The notes beneath the pieces are model-generated. The model was not told where the DNA came from. It ran no database searches and saw nothing but the letters and a program-made list of their open reading frames with translations. The position numbers were made by a program, and so were the translations under genes. Positions 47,801 to 59,206 of a stretch of 64,000 bases of DNA are shown here, piece after piece. The stretch's first letter is position 1. Each line of letters begins with the position of its first letter. The stretch is from Andrena cerasifolii (lineage: Eukaryota; Arthropoda; Insecta; Hymenoptera; Andrenidae), in assembly GCF_050908995.1 (NCBI RefSeq), contig NC_135127.1, forward strand, positions 13,224,001-13,288,000, read 5' to 3'.

Positions 47801-48946
47801 AAATTCAGGTTTCATCTTAACGATGTGTGAAAAATGACGTTTCGAGAAAAACACGTTCAAACTTTTCATCTACATATAGGTACAGGCCGAACCTCTGAGC
47901 TAAAATAATCGGATTTTTTCCATATATATACATGTTGAAGATATTTTAACTGAAAGTGAAATTGTGGCTGATTTTGGGTCAGTGTGACAACCGAGGGTTA
48001 ATCGAGCTTCTTGTAATCGAGGAAACTTACGTGAACAGAGACGACCCTTATGGCGCGCCCGTGTAGATCGTGCCTGCGTTGATAGAGGCCAAGTCGAGGG
48101 CCCCTGAAACCTTCCCCCTCGTCCCAGGTGCCGAAATTCATGGACCTCAGCTCGTCCTCCTTGCTGATCCGGTAGACATCCCTAACGATCTCACCACTTC
48201 CCTCGGTGTTCCTTTTCGCGACCATGAGAACGCAATTAAAGGGCACCCGGACGTCAGAGAGGAAATCCTCGAACCTGGTATCATCCCGGAGGAAGAGCAA
48301 CCACGTGGGGTACGCCATCGTGATCCACTTGGAGACCTGTTTAATTCAAAGGTGCCTGCAAACTCTCTCCTACGTGGTCTACCTGTTTACCTACCAAGCT
48401 AAATTGGTCTCTGATCTCGTCCAGATCGTTCAGCAGGACAAACAGAGGTCTCTTGATGTGGAAGTAGCTTGTCCCAATCTGGAAATAGAGGTAAAAAAAA
48501 AAATAAAATAAAGGGGTAAAACCACGAAGGCGCGCGCCTCGAAGAGTATCCTCGAACCTACTTGTCTCCTGAACATGCGAAAATCCATGATCGAGGTGCG
48601 TATATTGAGGGATCCACTGAGGTACCTCTGAAGGGTGAGCAGCCCTTCGATTTCCCCCAGTTCTGAAAGCATTTCAGTAACCTCCGATGCTGGTCCACAT
48701 ATTAACCATACAGTTATACCACATACAACATCTGAATTACTCCTCACCGTTCGTTTCGAGTGGATCCGACGCGCCGTGGAATAGTATGATGCAGGTATTG
48801 TTGAAGTAGTCGTGGACTCCTTTGATCAGACCCTCGTAGACGTACAGAGGTCGTATCAGCAGCTGCCCGGTGCTCGGTGGTTCCTCAAGAACACTTCCGG
48901 TGGCGCAGAGAAGAAGGAAGAGGGCTCGAAATCTCCATCCAGACAT
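44831..48946 (-). CDS. Ionotropic receptor (variant glutamate receptor, chemosensory IR)
   Basis: 654 residues from eleven minus-strand exons: 48946-48748, 48662-48562, 48478-48395, 48336-48031, 47118-47012, 46399-46229, 46154-45907, 45833-45619, 45540-45284, 45175-45103, 45034-44831, all in phase. Order: signal peptide, short N-terminal region without the full glutamate-receptor ATD, S1 ligand half (SWGVRLPNGSWTG, then EADLAAAELMMTSDR), TM1 (SIALTIVITGLAIAAI), pore loop (LVFGAFCNQG), TM2 (AAYSAALISFLA), S2 half, TM3 (LLLFLLFAFFVTCLVLLLE) and a short tail. The S1 exon boundary at 46399 was fixed by phase and by the canonical LTYKEAGSWG. IRs are ligand-gated cation channels of sensory neurons; this one is not a co-receptor such as IR25a or IR8a, which keep an ATD. 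Ligand unknown. Introns hold a nested plus-strand ORF and a telomere-like motif. Confidence 0.9.
45069..45088 (+). repeat. Interstitial telomere-like motif in IR intron
   Basis: CTGGGTTAGGTCTGGGTTAG: a full TTAGGTCTGGG unit flanked by parts of neighbouring units. It lies in the 68-bp last intron of the ionotropic receptor (45035-45102). The same motif, slightly broken, recurs in the 166-bp satellite at the right end of the window. Confidence 0.6.
46712..46972 (+). CDS. Small ORF resembling ATP synthase inhibitor IF1, nested in IR intron
   Basis: 86 codons on the plus strand, wholly inside the IR intron 46400-47011, which is transcribed from the other strand. Residues about 24-52 (FEERSAASQELYFRRE then TARQLKEIRER) match the inhibitory helix of the mitochondrial F1-ATPase inhibitor IF1, whose core is a run of acidic residues, then YFR and a QL pair. 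The N-terminus is basic with no acidic residue for 19 positions, compatible with a mitochondrial leader. The usual C-terminal His-rich dimerising coiled coil is missing; instead there is a KRK cluster and an acidic Ser-rich tail. An acceptor-like tacag precedes the ATG (46699-46701), so a spliced 5' part is possible. It could be a diverged gene, a decayed copy, or chance. Confidence 0.4.
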   Translation: MWHNSTLNRSFYERRRRSGDGRKRDIFEERSAASQELYFRRETARQLKEIRERGVKRKAEESEADCDRKEKMRRTDSCDDDSNESN

Positions 48947-50064
48947 AGCTTCCTGATGTGTCTGTCGCTAGAAGCTAACTCGGGAAAACTGCGAAGAAGG
49001 CGACTCATCCTCTGTCGATCCCCTGCGCAATCAGTGTCCCGTCACGCGAAAGTTCCTCCGCCATGATCACGCAACTGGCCAACGATAGAGGTAACTTAGC
49101 GTAGTTATAATGCCCGTCGACTATCGAATTCCAACCCCCGTGATTTTCACGCGATTACAGACAACGTCACGCCGAGTCGATTCGATACTGATTGCCAGCC
49201 GAATCAAGATGACACGGGCGGATAATCTGCTCGCTGCGGGGACAGATCGATCGCGATACGTTTATGCGACTCGTCATCGTCGCAGGGGAAACGATTACTC
49301 TCTTGGATTCCCCCGGCTGCTACCAGCCACTGGCTTCCCTCGAAAACTCAGGGTAGGTCGAAGATCGATTCCTCCATCTATTTCCTCGCGTGCATGGAGA
49401 GGAATCTCTGCAAACATGGGCCACTGTGTGCTCGGTGGAAACAAAAGTCTTTGCTGGTTTATCGATGCTCGCCGATCAGCTCGCGAATAATTCACGGTGG
49501 TCTATGACGCGACGTGGGTAATGATGGATCTTTCCCCCTTGAACAGTTTTCCTCGGTCGAGCGCGTAATGGAAACGGCACTTTGTTATTTACGGTCCCTT
49601 ATCGGTCACCTCGGCATTCCCGCTGAGATCCATCGCTCGAGACACGACGACAGCCGCGACGTTTTTAGGGGAATAAATGCTGCCGCGATAAACAATGAGT
49701 AAAAAACTCGAAATGACGGAGGCCAGCAGCAGATGGCGAAAAAGCTATCATTCTAATTGCAACGTGCCGTCAACGACCCTGATAATGATTACTTAGTCAC
49801 CCTGACAAGCGCGATATGCGCGTCAAAGTGATTTTCCCGTGCGGCCGGTGCATCGTATGCAACGCACAATCGTAAATTAGCATCGATAACGGGGCAAACG
49901 GTCGAAAGGACGAACAGTTTAGATAAACGCGAGGTGGTGGAGAAGGGGGTGTGGAAGGATCAGCGCGATTCAAAACTACGCGTCGAGGAAAAGTTTGCCA
50001 CGACCAACCGAGCCGTTCAGAACGCCGACTCCCCTATTGCACGTCAACCCGTCGTCTTCCAGCG
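48947..50064. other. Intergenic region, nothing recognised
   Basis: Upstream of the minus-strand IR and the plus-strand secreted-protein gene, so it holds two divergent promoters. Only overlapping short open frames are present, and I see no RNA gene. Confidence 0.45.
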
Positions 50065-50827
50065 ATGAAAGCCTTGCCGATCTTGATCCTGGTGGCGGTC
50101 CTCTGCGGACCCTGCGCCTGCCAGACGACCGCTGGCAATTCTCTGGCCCCACGTACGTTCTTCCATTCTCAAAGTCTAACCACAAATTCTACTAATCGAC
50201 TAATCGAATACGTGGCAATTTCCAGTCTACCACGGCTTGACCTCGTTGGTAGACAACGCCGGGAGCTCTGTTATCCGCAACTTGCCTCTGTCGGAGATTT
50301 TCGAACGATACATCACTCTTGGGAAAAACGCCACTGAATTCATAGAGCAATATGCCAGCAGACTCTCCGAAGCACCGAGGAAGATCATCGAGACGCTCGT
50401 GCGCCTCGCGCGTAATTTTATCGCCAACATAGAACCGGTGCTTAAAACCATTGCATCGCGTTACGAGACGTCGCTCAAGGACTTGATGACGTCCGCTCAG
50501 AATGGCGCGAGGAACCTCCTGAGCGTGTTCGATGGGAACGGAAGCAACGCGACGAGGAAGCTAAGATCGATCTTGTCGAACCCTATCGAGGAACTTGGGC
50601 ACGTCGCCAGTCGCATCGTCTCGGAGTTTGGTAGTCAGCTGGTATCGATAACTTTGGAGTTGCTGAAATGGACATGGCAATTCATGAAAACGACAGGACT
50701 CCCGTTGCTGCACGACACCCTCGACAGAGTCGCCGCTATGAACGGCACACCCGTTGCCGTTCGGACACTGATCCAGGATTTCGACGCGGTCTACGGGCTG
50801 CTGCAGCTGCTCGATTTCGTCAAGTAG
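50065..50827 (+). CDS. Unrecognised small secreted helical protein
   Basis: 229 residues in two exons, 50065-50152 and 50226-50827. A clear signal peptide (ALPILILVAVLCGPCAC) is followed by a soluble region predicted mostly helical from its pattern (repeats of hydrophobic residues every three to four positions) with almost no cysteine after the leader. There are at least two N-glycosylation sequons (GKNATEF, GSNATRK). No domain I know fits. The predicted helices and lack of cysteines recall insect haemolymph or binding proteins only in a general way. An AATAAA at 50876-50881 supports a real transcription unit. Confidence 0.75.
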
Positions 50828-50875
50828 ACGGAAAGGAAGATAGTATATTTACCAAAACATTGGTTACTTGAACGA

Positions 50876-50881
50876 AATAAA
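50876..50881 (+). terminator. Polyadenylation signal
   Basis: AATAAA 49 bases after the stop of the small secreted protein. Confidence 0.55.
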
Positions 50882-52401
50882 GATTTATGCAAGATCGAAA
50901 AATTGGAGCCCTTGATTCGCGTCACTGCGGCGGGATGTTGCGGAAACGCGCAAGGAGAAATCGCTGGTATCTTCCGTCGACCTATGCGGGCGCGAGATCT
51001 ATTTTGTCACTGCTAGGGGAAAGAGATGTGGGTCGCTCGGTCGCGTTGCAACCCACCCCTCTGTCGAAAGTTTTCGGCCAGGTTTCTAACAGAGTCCCTA
51101 ATGACTATTCTATTATCCGTGCAATAGGCAATTCAACGCGAGCAGAACGTTAACGACCTCTATTCAGGCTACTTACAGCTAAATCGAAATGCTGATTAAA
51201 CTCGTGCATGTAAAATCGCGATTACGTAAGCCGAAGGACGTAGCGTGTCGTCGCGTGCAGTTCCTCGTGTTTGCCTATGGTAGCTTATCGAAGGGAAGAC
51301 TCACGGGCGATCGAGCTCGATCTCCCAAAACGCGTGGCGCGGAACGGGCGGAAATAGCCGGGGCGGGATAAGCATCGGCGCATCGTCACAGTTTCGCGAG
51401 CACAGGCCAAGCCTTTGTCGCTTACACACGCTTACCATCCATCCATCGTTATTGCCATTCTGCATGCCATTATGGTGTCATAGACGACAAAACGTGGCGA
51501 AGGGAAAGACGGGGAGGCACAGTGGCCGTAGGTGAAGGTGAATTTTCCGATATAGAACGAAGCGGCAGGAACGTCGAGTTGCGACAGCGACGGAGGGATA
51601 CATACCTGTAGATAGGATTCGCTTAAAGCGGCGAGCAAATCGCGCGTCACCTGGGCGTTAGCGTTACACCACACCGCGATTATTCATGGACCATCGCGAA
51701 TACCTACACACGCCAGCGCTCGTTCCCATTCGTTTTTTCTTTTTTTACGAGAATGCTGGCGAACGCGTACAGTTGTGCTCACATTTCACGGCGCGTCAGT
51801 TGCTCGCGAATCCGCAACTCGCTCGTACGCTCTTCTCGCGCCAGCTCGCGTTGCAATTGCGATTGGCAAGCCGCGATACAGCTGTTAGTTCTTTACTTCG
51901 GGGTTCTATCTAGAAGAAACAGACGCCTGTATGTTCTAGAATTACTATGCCGCTCGATCTAACACCGTGAGACCTCAGCGATCGAAGGAACGATCGCTTA
52001 AGTACCCGTTGTCTTTATCGCGCTATTTACCTCCGATATCTCTCGGCCTTGCCCATTTTCCATCAATACCGTTCGCGTCGCGAGACGCGCGTTTACTGCC
52101 TTACTGCCGAGGAAAGCGGAAAAACCAGATCTACAGGAGAAGAAAAACAGAAGAGGCTTACGCCTTTCCTCTTCAACACGGGTCCGAGCTTTCGGATGGC
52201 AAACGTTCCCGTGGATCTCGCGACGTCACGTGCAACGTCGTTACATAAGCTGGCTGGTGCATACTGCACCGACGCCGGCGTAGCGAGCGCGTAACAGCGA
52301 GTCACAGGACTCGCGATTCGCGACTCGCGACTCGCGACTCGCGACTCGCTGGAAAATCCTTGGCACAGTATCGACGGCCGCGGGAAACGATTATCGGGAA
52401 C
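50882..52401. other. Intergenic region upstream of the PAN/ZP gene
   Basis: No supported coding exon. The region from about 51680 to 52050 is rich in short open frames on both strands without domain signals. A 7-base tandem repeat lies at its right end. Confidence 0.45.
52309..52350. repeat. 7-bp tandem repeat (ACTCGCG)n
   Basis: About six near-perfect copies of a 7-base unit, ending 51 bases before the ATG of the PAN/ZP gene, so probably in its 5'UTR or core promoter. Confidence 0.85.
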
Positions 52402-55400
52402 ATGTCTGTGATGGCGCGACTCGCCGTTGCTATCTCAATTTGCGGCTTCGTCGTGTCCACAGGTAAGAAGCTCCAAGACACGTGGATTACTAATAAGCAA
52501 ACGCTTTGTCTTCTGGCGAATTGATCCGTGGATCAAGCGGGGCGCGTAATTCTTCCAGGACAGCGGACAAATTGCACAGATACGGGCTGGGAGAAGCTGG
52601 GAGGCGTCAGACCGGAAGTCATCGATTCGCAAACGATTCTGTTCAGCGCTGTCAACTCGAAAGGAATAACGAAGCCGTGTTTTGAGAGGTGAGGTGAAAA
52701 GAGAAGCGGGGCAGGCGGTAGGAGAGTTGAAGTAACAAGATGGAAATAATATTAAATGAATCTCCTTAGCTGTGAACACACGCGACTGGAACGCGTCAAT
52801 CACAGATGTATAGCTAAAATGTCCGGTACTCCCACTCTACCTATATGAAATATTGTATCTCGATTCGTGATTGAACAACGTCTATCGAATTGGTTCTAGG
52901 TGCGAACGAGCCAACTGCACCGCTTTCGTGGTGGATTTCGGCAGGAGCGTGTGCTACAGCGTACAAATTGAAGAGGACGAACTGGTACCGGAAGCCAACT
53001 CTACCTTCTACCACAGAGTCTGCGTGAAAGGTCTGGCGGTGCTATCGATTCTACAGCGCAGAGTGTAAGTCCCGCGCTGTTTAACGTCACTAAATCTGAT
53101 TAATCTGACCAGTTCCAGAAAGTTGCAGGCGGGACAGACTTTGGCAGGTGGAGAGGAACGCGGGGGCCGTTTTCATCGATTCTGGCGCGTTCCATTTGCC
53201 ACGCTCCGTCACGAGGAGCCAATGCTACGAGACATGCATAGAGACTGGTAAGCAAACTCGATGAAAGAGAGGCTCGTCAGTTAGCGTCGATGACACCGTC
53301 CTAATCACAGGAGGTAGCTGCGAATCGGCGCAGTTCCGAACCACGAAACCTCTCTCGATCAGCGACACGATCGGCAGATGCAGCCTGTCGTTGCTGGAAA
53401 GAGGGACGAGACCTCAAGCCTACAGGGCTTCCATGTACAGGGACGAGTACCTTCGAGATCAGTGTCGAGTTGTGTGTAAGTAAATGCACCTATATTATGC
53501 GATATATGATTTAATTGCAAGTTTAAAAATACAATGATTTTACATTAAATTTAATTAAAAATTAAACATTCTAATTGTTTTCATATAAATGCCACTATTT
53601 TTTTCTTACGTAAAATGACCCGCTGATTCCGACCACCTTTTTCACATCCATAGAAATTTTTTTAGACCTAACAACAACAACAACAAAATAGTGGCAACTG
53701 CTTTTTTTTATTTTCTAAACCAAGTAGCGTTATAATCCCTGTGTTGCGAACGATCTTTGCTTTCCTCTTTCCAGCGAAACGGGAGTACTGCTCGTACGCG
53801 GAGTATCAGAACGCGTCGCTGCCATACTCGGACGTTGCTCTGAGCAGCCTGAACGAGAAAGAGGTGAGAGACCTTGGAAGTATATATAAGTATATATAAA
53901 GAAGCTATGAATAATTAACCAATTGATCTATCGACGTTGATTTGATCCAGTGCGAGAGGAAGTGCGATCTCAGCTTGGACGGCTTCATCTGTCGAGGATA
54001 CACGATGGACAATTCCTCAGGCGTGCCAGTCTGTCTACTGCACTCCGAAGACACGATCGGCCTAAGCGTCAGCTCCCTGGTGCCCGTCAAGAATGTAGTC
54101 TACAGGGAACGAGAACCTTGCTTGGACCGTGAGTGTTGCGAAATAACTGAGGATCTCTCAAGTGTCTGAAAGCTTGTGAATCTTCCAGTGAAAGTACGGT
54201 GCAACGTGTCGACGATGACCATTGAAATGAAGACCAACGAACCCTTCTTCGGTCGAATGTACGCCACTGGCCATGCAGAGACCTGCGGGGTTCAAGGAAG
54301 AGGCAGCAATTGGACAGTGCTAACTTTGCCACTGCCCCACGTCGAGGTGCTTCGCGAAGGTGAGCTCCAGTGCGGCCTAAACCCCGCCTATTCCATCGAC
54401 GATCGAAATCGGTAAGGAACTCGCGGGAACCTCTTCCAAGTATTTGGTCCAGTTCAATGACAGAGAGTACCATCGATCTTAGGACAAAACAGTTGGTCTG
54501 GACCACGGTCCTCGTGCAGTTCAATCCCATAATCCAGCGACTAGGGGATCAGGCGATCAGAGTAGGGTGTTCCTTAGACGATCGACAGCCACCTGAACCG
54601 AGGAACATCACCGTCCACTCGAGCTTCAGCTTCCTCGACCCAAAGTGAGACTGGTCCCTCTCTTTTTCAGTGTATTTGATTTTCAGCAGACCATACCCTC
54701 GCTCGAATTCCCTGTGTTTAGCGCAGGAGTGCCGCCGGTATCGTCTACTATCGTCAACGCCTCGTCCCAGGTGCCCGTGGTCACCATGAGGATCCTCGAC
54801 GAGAACTCCAAGGACGCAGTGGTCACGCACCTAGGCCAGAAGCTCACCCTGAAGATACAACTAAATCCAACCGATGGTAAGCTTCTGGAGGAACGATTTT
54901 AAAAACCGACTTCAAACAGGAGGAGGTTATAGATTCGACCCGTTTTTTTATGTTTGTCCCCGCATAACTCCTCCGATCCTTTTTTTATTCGACAAAGGGC
55001 GATCAATATTGGCCCAATATTTTGCTAGTTCTGGTTAATAATACAGACTATTGTCACCTAATTATTATTATTATTATTGTTTTATGGACGTACGCGCATA
55101 TCTCCTCGGCATGTTGTGTCAATATATATATATATATAAAACTAAAAAAATTAAAACCGAAATTTATTTTCTTCAAGTCGGTTGTATTTTTTTTTTAAAT
55201 TTTCATCAATGAAAGTTTCGTGTCTTCTTTTTTCTGCTTCCCTGCCTCGAAGGTCCTTACGACATCGCCGCTGGTCAACTGGTCGCCAGCAGCGCTTCCG
55301 GCGACGCCTCTTACTTTCTTCTGGACGAACTCGGTTGCCCCACTGACCCGGCAACCTTCCCCGCGCTGTCCAAAGATCCTGCAGATGGGCGATCCTTGGA

Positions 55401-56136
55401 CTCGACTTTCACTGCCTTCAAATTCCCTGATAGCCAGCTGGTTCGATTCAACGTGATCGTTCGATTCTGCTTGGGAGAGTGCACGCCGGTAAATTGAACT
55501 GCTCGCTGTCGTTTAAATGAGTCTCTCTCTCTCTCTCTGCTTTCTTAAGGAGTCAAGTGACTGTGTTACAGACTAAATGCAAGGGCGGGCGACCCTCTTA
55601 CGGACGGAGGAAACGGTCCACAGAGTCACAGAGCCTTACGCGACCTTACGACGCTCAGGTGACAAAAGTGTCTCAAGAGACAATGCCCGACGAACTTCCC
55701 CTGCAGCTCTCCATAATCGTTCAAAGCCCCGTGGTGTCTACGGCGGATCGCTTGTCGTCGAGGGACACCACGTTTCCGGATACTGTGCTGATCACTGGCA
55801 GAAGTAATGGTCGCAAAGTCCATTTTCCCATGTTTCAGTATTTTTAATTATATTCTAATATAATTATTTTCTTCCCAAGACTCCACAGACGCCCTTTTCT
55901 GCGTGGACGCCAGCCTCGCTCTCGGTCTACTGATCTTCTGGCTGATCGTTCAGATCCTACTAATCGCGGGTTGCCTGCTGGCAGTCTCGCAGTACAGGAA
56001 GACTGCCATAAGAGCTGAGGAGGAGAGGGCCAGCGTTCTAGCCAGGCACTTGTACGGAATTCACGGAGGGAACTTGGATATCGCGCGAAGAGTCAGATGG
56101 GCTGACCATAACGCTTCCTCCTCGTCTCTAGGCTGA
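52402..56136 (+). CDS. PAN/ZP-domain transmembrane protein (apical extracellular matrix)
   Basis: 725 residues from thirteen exons: 52402-52462, 52559-52688, 52900-53064, 53123-53247, 53311-53475, 53775-53863, 53951-54128, 54189-54411, 54483-54644, 54722-54876, 55253-55488, 55572-55803, 55880-56136, all in phase. Signal peptide (1-20); cysteine-rich PAN/apple-like modules (about 30-300, e.g. RCERANC, CERKCDLS, FICRGY); a ZP domain from about 305 (VRCNVSTMTI) to 565, with NASSQVPVVTMRI in its second half; a furin-type site GRRKRS at about 574-579; and a membrane helix at about 652-675 with a short cytoplasmic tail. This arrangement matches the insect NompA/Trynity/Nyobe/Neyo/Morpheyus group, which shape cuticle and link cells to apical matrix. 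I cannot tell which member it is. Confidence 0.9.
54897..55200. mobile_element. MITE-like element with short inverted ends
   Basis: The left end reads aaaaaccgacttcaa (about 54901-54915) and the right end cttcaagtcggttg (about 55171-55184), imperfect reverse complements. Inside are a (TTA)n run and an (AT)n run (55122-55138). Elements starting 'aaaccgacttcaaa' are common in insect genomes in my recollection. It fills most of the intron between 54877 and 55252 and has no coding capacity. Confidence 0.6.
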
Positions 56137-56742
56137 CCAGTCACGGACCTATCCCCTTTCGTGACTTTCATCTGCGAGGCAACCCGCCTCGCACCTATGT
56201 CTGGCCGACACGGGCGCCACCCTTTGCTATGGCTAGCTTAAGTGGTTACGTACATCCTTGACAGGTCAGAAAATATATGAAATTCCTTTTCCAAGAGAAT
56301 GCAGCTTAATTTATACGCAACAAGCTGTATATTTTGATGTTTAAATATGGCGTTTCTTTATATGAAAAGAATCTAAAAATCACCGTATTTTCTGACTTTT
56401 TCAAGGGCATGTAGCTCCTTAACTACAAAGTACTCGCGCGATCGATCGTTTGCCGATTGCTTCCTCCGTCCTTAGAATAATGAACTCACAGAATGGACTG
56501 CTGGGAAAGGTACAGAAGGGAGAAATAAAGCTCCAGGTACTTGCACCCAAGGCTTTTGTTATGCAATCAACAACACGACTCAATGCATTCTCTATAACAG
56601 TTTATACAGTTTTTAGACGCTATATAACACTTGAAGAGTCGAGCGAATTGTTTCAAGCTTGCCGTGTTCCTTTCATCCGGCGGCACTGCACGCTAAGAGA
56701 TCGTAATGAGTATCTTCAAACCCTACCAGGTCAATTAAAGGA
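56137..56742. other. Convergent 3' region
   Basis: Lies between the PAN/ZP stop (plus) and the Kazal-inhibitor stop (minus). One 110-codon open frame exists but shows no family feature. No gene supported. Confidence 0.45.
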
Positions 56743-57819
56743 TTATCCTCTCATGTTGTTCGTCAGGCAGATTCCGGGGTAGCTTAACTTGACGTCTGCA
56801 ATCAGAAACATTTCACGAGTCACTGCCACTCGTTCTAGTGCATTACATTTAAAAAAAAGCAATCGCTTTCCCACCTTTACCGCACGTCGCCGCGCAATTA
56901 AGTAATCCAGGATTGTCGTAAGCTTGGTTGTCCGTCCCGCATACTGGATTGTACTCGAGCGTCACCTGAACATTCAATCATGCCTCTAATTACGAATCGA
57001 TCTTGCTTCGAAATACTCTTGGATGATCCGGCGATTCTAGTTATTTAAACGTCCCATAAGAGTATGACACGTGATCTTTGGCCTCGTTCGATAAGCCCGA
57101 ACACAGACATAAACCAGCGAGTACCAGCCATGCAAGAAACCGGTATGATAATCGCGATGATCTGCGACCTTGCTTACAGATTCGCGAGACCGTAACTTCG
57201 CGCACGGCTATTCAGAATAATGCATGCCCAAGTAAACGCTTCTTTGCATTCCTTGGTACTCTCAGAATTGTGCAACGTTTCGCTCTCGACCCTTGCGATG
57301 GAAGGGGAGGTTTCTAAGAACCGAAGACTTCCACATACCGGACACCTCTTGACGCACGCGTCGCGTTGCGGGTCTGGCGCAGCAGTAGTCGTCGTCGTCA
57401 TCGTCGTCGTTGTCGTCGTCACCGTCGCAGGCCTCATGGTAATCGAGGGGGAGACAGTTTCCTGAGTCGTGGAAGTTGTAATTCTCGACAGGGGTTTGGA
57501 AGCTGGTCCGTTGAAGATGAATCCATCCGCTTCGAAGATTTCCGAGCGACTTTCAGACGAGAAGTCATCGGGAGAGAAGTCATTCTTGGATGGAAAGATG
57601 AATAACGATTTATCGCTCGAACGATCACAGGCAGAATATAGAAGGAGAATAAGAGAAAGCGTTTACCTGGGGGAATGCGAGCACACTCCCATTCCACGCA
57701 GCAGCTACGATCAAACGGTTCAAAGATGATTCATTAACGCGTCGTTAAACGCATAATTCTCCCGTAAATCTGTGTCTCGTGGGGACGTACTCACCCAACG
57801 CTACGTAAATTATCCACAT
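56743..57819 (-). CDS. Secreted Kazal-type serine protease inhibitor with Thr-rich linker
   Basis: 109 residues in five minus-strand exons: 57819-57795, 57704-57667, 57461-57339, 56965-56875, 56795-56743, all in phase. A signal peptide is built across the first two exons (MWIIYVAL, AAAWNGSVLAF). A run of threonines forms a mucin-like, probably O-glycosylated linker (about residues 35-48). One Kazal domain follows with six cysteines: ACVKRC, NPVCGTDN, LLNCAATCGK and PGICL; NPVCGTDNQAY is the diagnostic core. In Kazal numbering the P1 residue is Val (C-P-V-T), which suggests elastase- or subtilisin-like targets rather than trypsin. Such proteins occur in insect haemolymph, saliva and venom; the true target is unknown. 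Confidence 0.88.
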
Positions 57820-57850
57820 CGAGTTTGTTGATCCACCGTGATCGAGGATC

Positions 57851-57888
57851 TACTGGCCCGACAGGGTCACCCGCGTTTGCTTTTATAG
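57851..57888 (-). promoter_or_regulatory. TATA box and initiator of the Kazal inhibitor
   Basis: CTATAAAA on the minus strand (57881-57888) with a CCAGTA initiator-like site about 30 bases downstream (57851-57856), some 30-35 bases before the ATG at 57819. Confidence 0.6.
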
Positions 57889-58314
57889 TTGACCAGTCAC
57901 GCGGGAATGACCTCAGAGAAATCCCCGGCGCAAGGAGACGCAAGCAGACTGGATTTCCTTCTCTGCCTCTACTTTATTTAATCTTATACCCTCTCCACGG
58001 GACCACAACCAGCGCGGACCATGTGTACGTTTAAATACGGACACAAGTCGCTCGCGGAAATCCCGTTTTCTTGAGCTCGTAGAATCAAGGCCGCAGGCGG
58101 ACCGTCGTCTCTATCTCTGCGAAGGTATCGTTCAATTCCACTGCGTCGAAACTTACAGAAGTGGTAATTAACTATGCGAGTCCAGGGGGATCTGGGGAGA
58201 ATCTTGGCGAGGAAGCTGTGGTGGGAATCGGCGCGATAAGGAATCGATAATAAAAAGACTATCTGTTGCTCTTCACATGCAAGTATATTTATAGAGTCCA
58301 TTACATCACACACA

Positions 58315-58370
<56 letters not shown>

Positions 58371-59206
58371 CCGTTAACGTGTTCATTTTTGTGCTAATCA
58401 CGGTCAGCGCCGGCTAAAAGTAGGAATTCATTATATTACAATTTCTAGTAGAATTCTCTCTATTCTCTCTCGTTTGTAACTACATTTATACATACAGTTA
58501 TATACAGGACGCGAGGGGCAGCGGATTCGCGCGTACTTCGGATGCATGTAAAATGCTCGGATTTCACAATTGTCGTTAAGTACGAAGCGTGCATGGAGAC
58601 GTTTAGGAGACGAAGGTTGAATATTGTTGCTGAATTGCTGGGCTCGACAAATCCATTTCGACGATCAAAGCAGATAAACGCGTGACACACGCCTCGATAA
58701 AATCGGTCGCCACCATCGTGAGTCATGCGAATCGAACGTACTTACTTTACGTGGGCTGAATTGCTCGTTTGACAGAAATCGTGATTCGTTTAAATAAATT
58801 AGATCGGTGCGAACTTCCAAGATCTTTCCTTCGGTATTTTACAAAAAAAAAAAAGAAAGAGAAAAGAGGACACACGGTTTCGAGCGACAATTAAAAGTAT
58901 ATATTACATCTCTTAACGATTAAAAGTGAATTGGCAGTTAAAGGAATGATAACGTAATTGTAATATACGGAGCTATCGTTAGCGAAGCTGTTCACGCGAT
59001 AATTTCCTGCGAGTCTTTGCGCTATCGATGATTGAATAATTACACGAACTTGTACATCCCTCTTATCGGCTTCGCGGTACCGGTTCACACGATTATTACA
59101 CGAGCGTATCTATGTCGGTCGCGTCTCGAAATTGTTCTCCTACGATTTCAGGCTTCCTGTTCGGAAACAGGACACGGCTTGTGATCGTTCAAGTCGACGA
59201 CGCGGT
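57889..59206. other. Intergenic region with (CT)n microsatellite
   Basis: No supported coding exon. A long CT run occupies 58317-58366, preceded by a few CA units; an A-run lies near 58843-58854. The 3'UTR of the PRELI gene (minus) should extend into its right part. Confidence 0.5.

Noticed and set aside
56450..56782. 110-codon plus-strand open frame
   Set aside because: It overlaps the last exon of the Kazal gene on the other strand, has no recognisable domain and no splice or promoter context.
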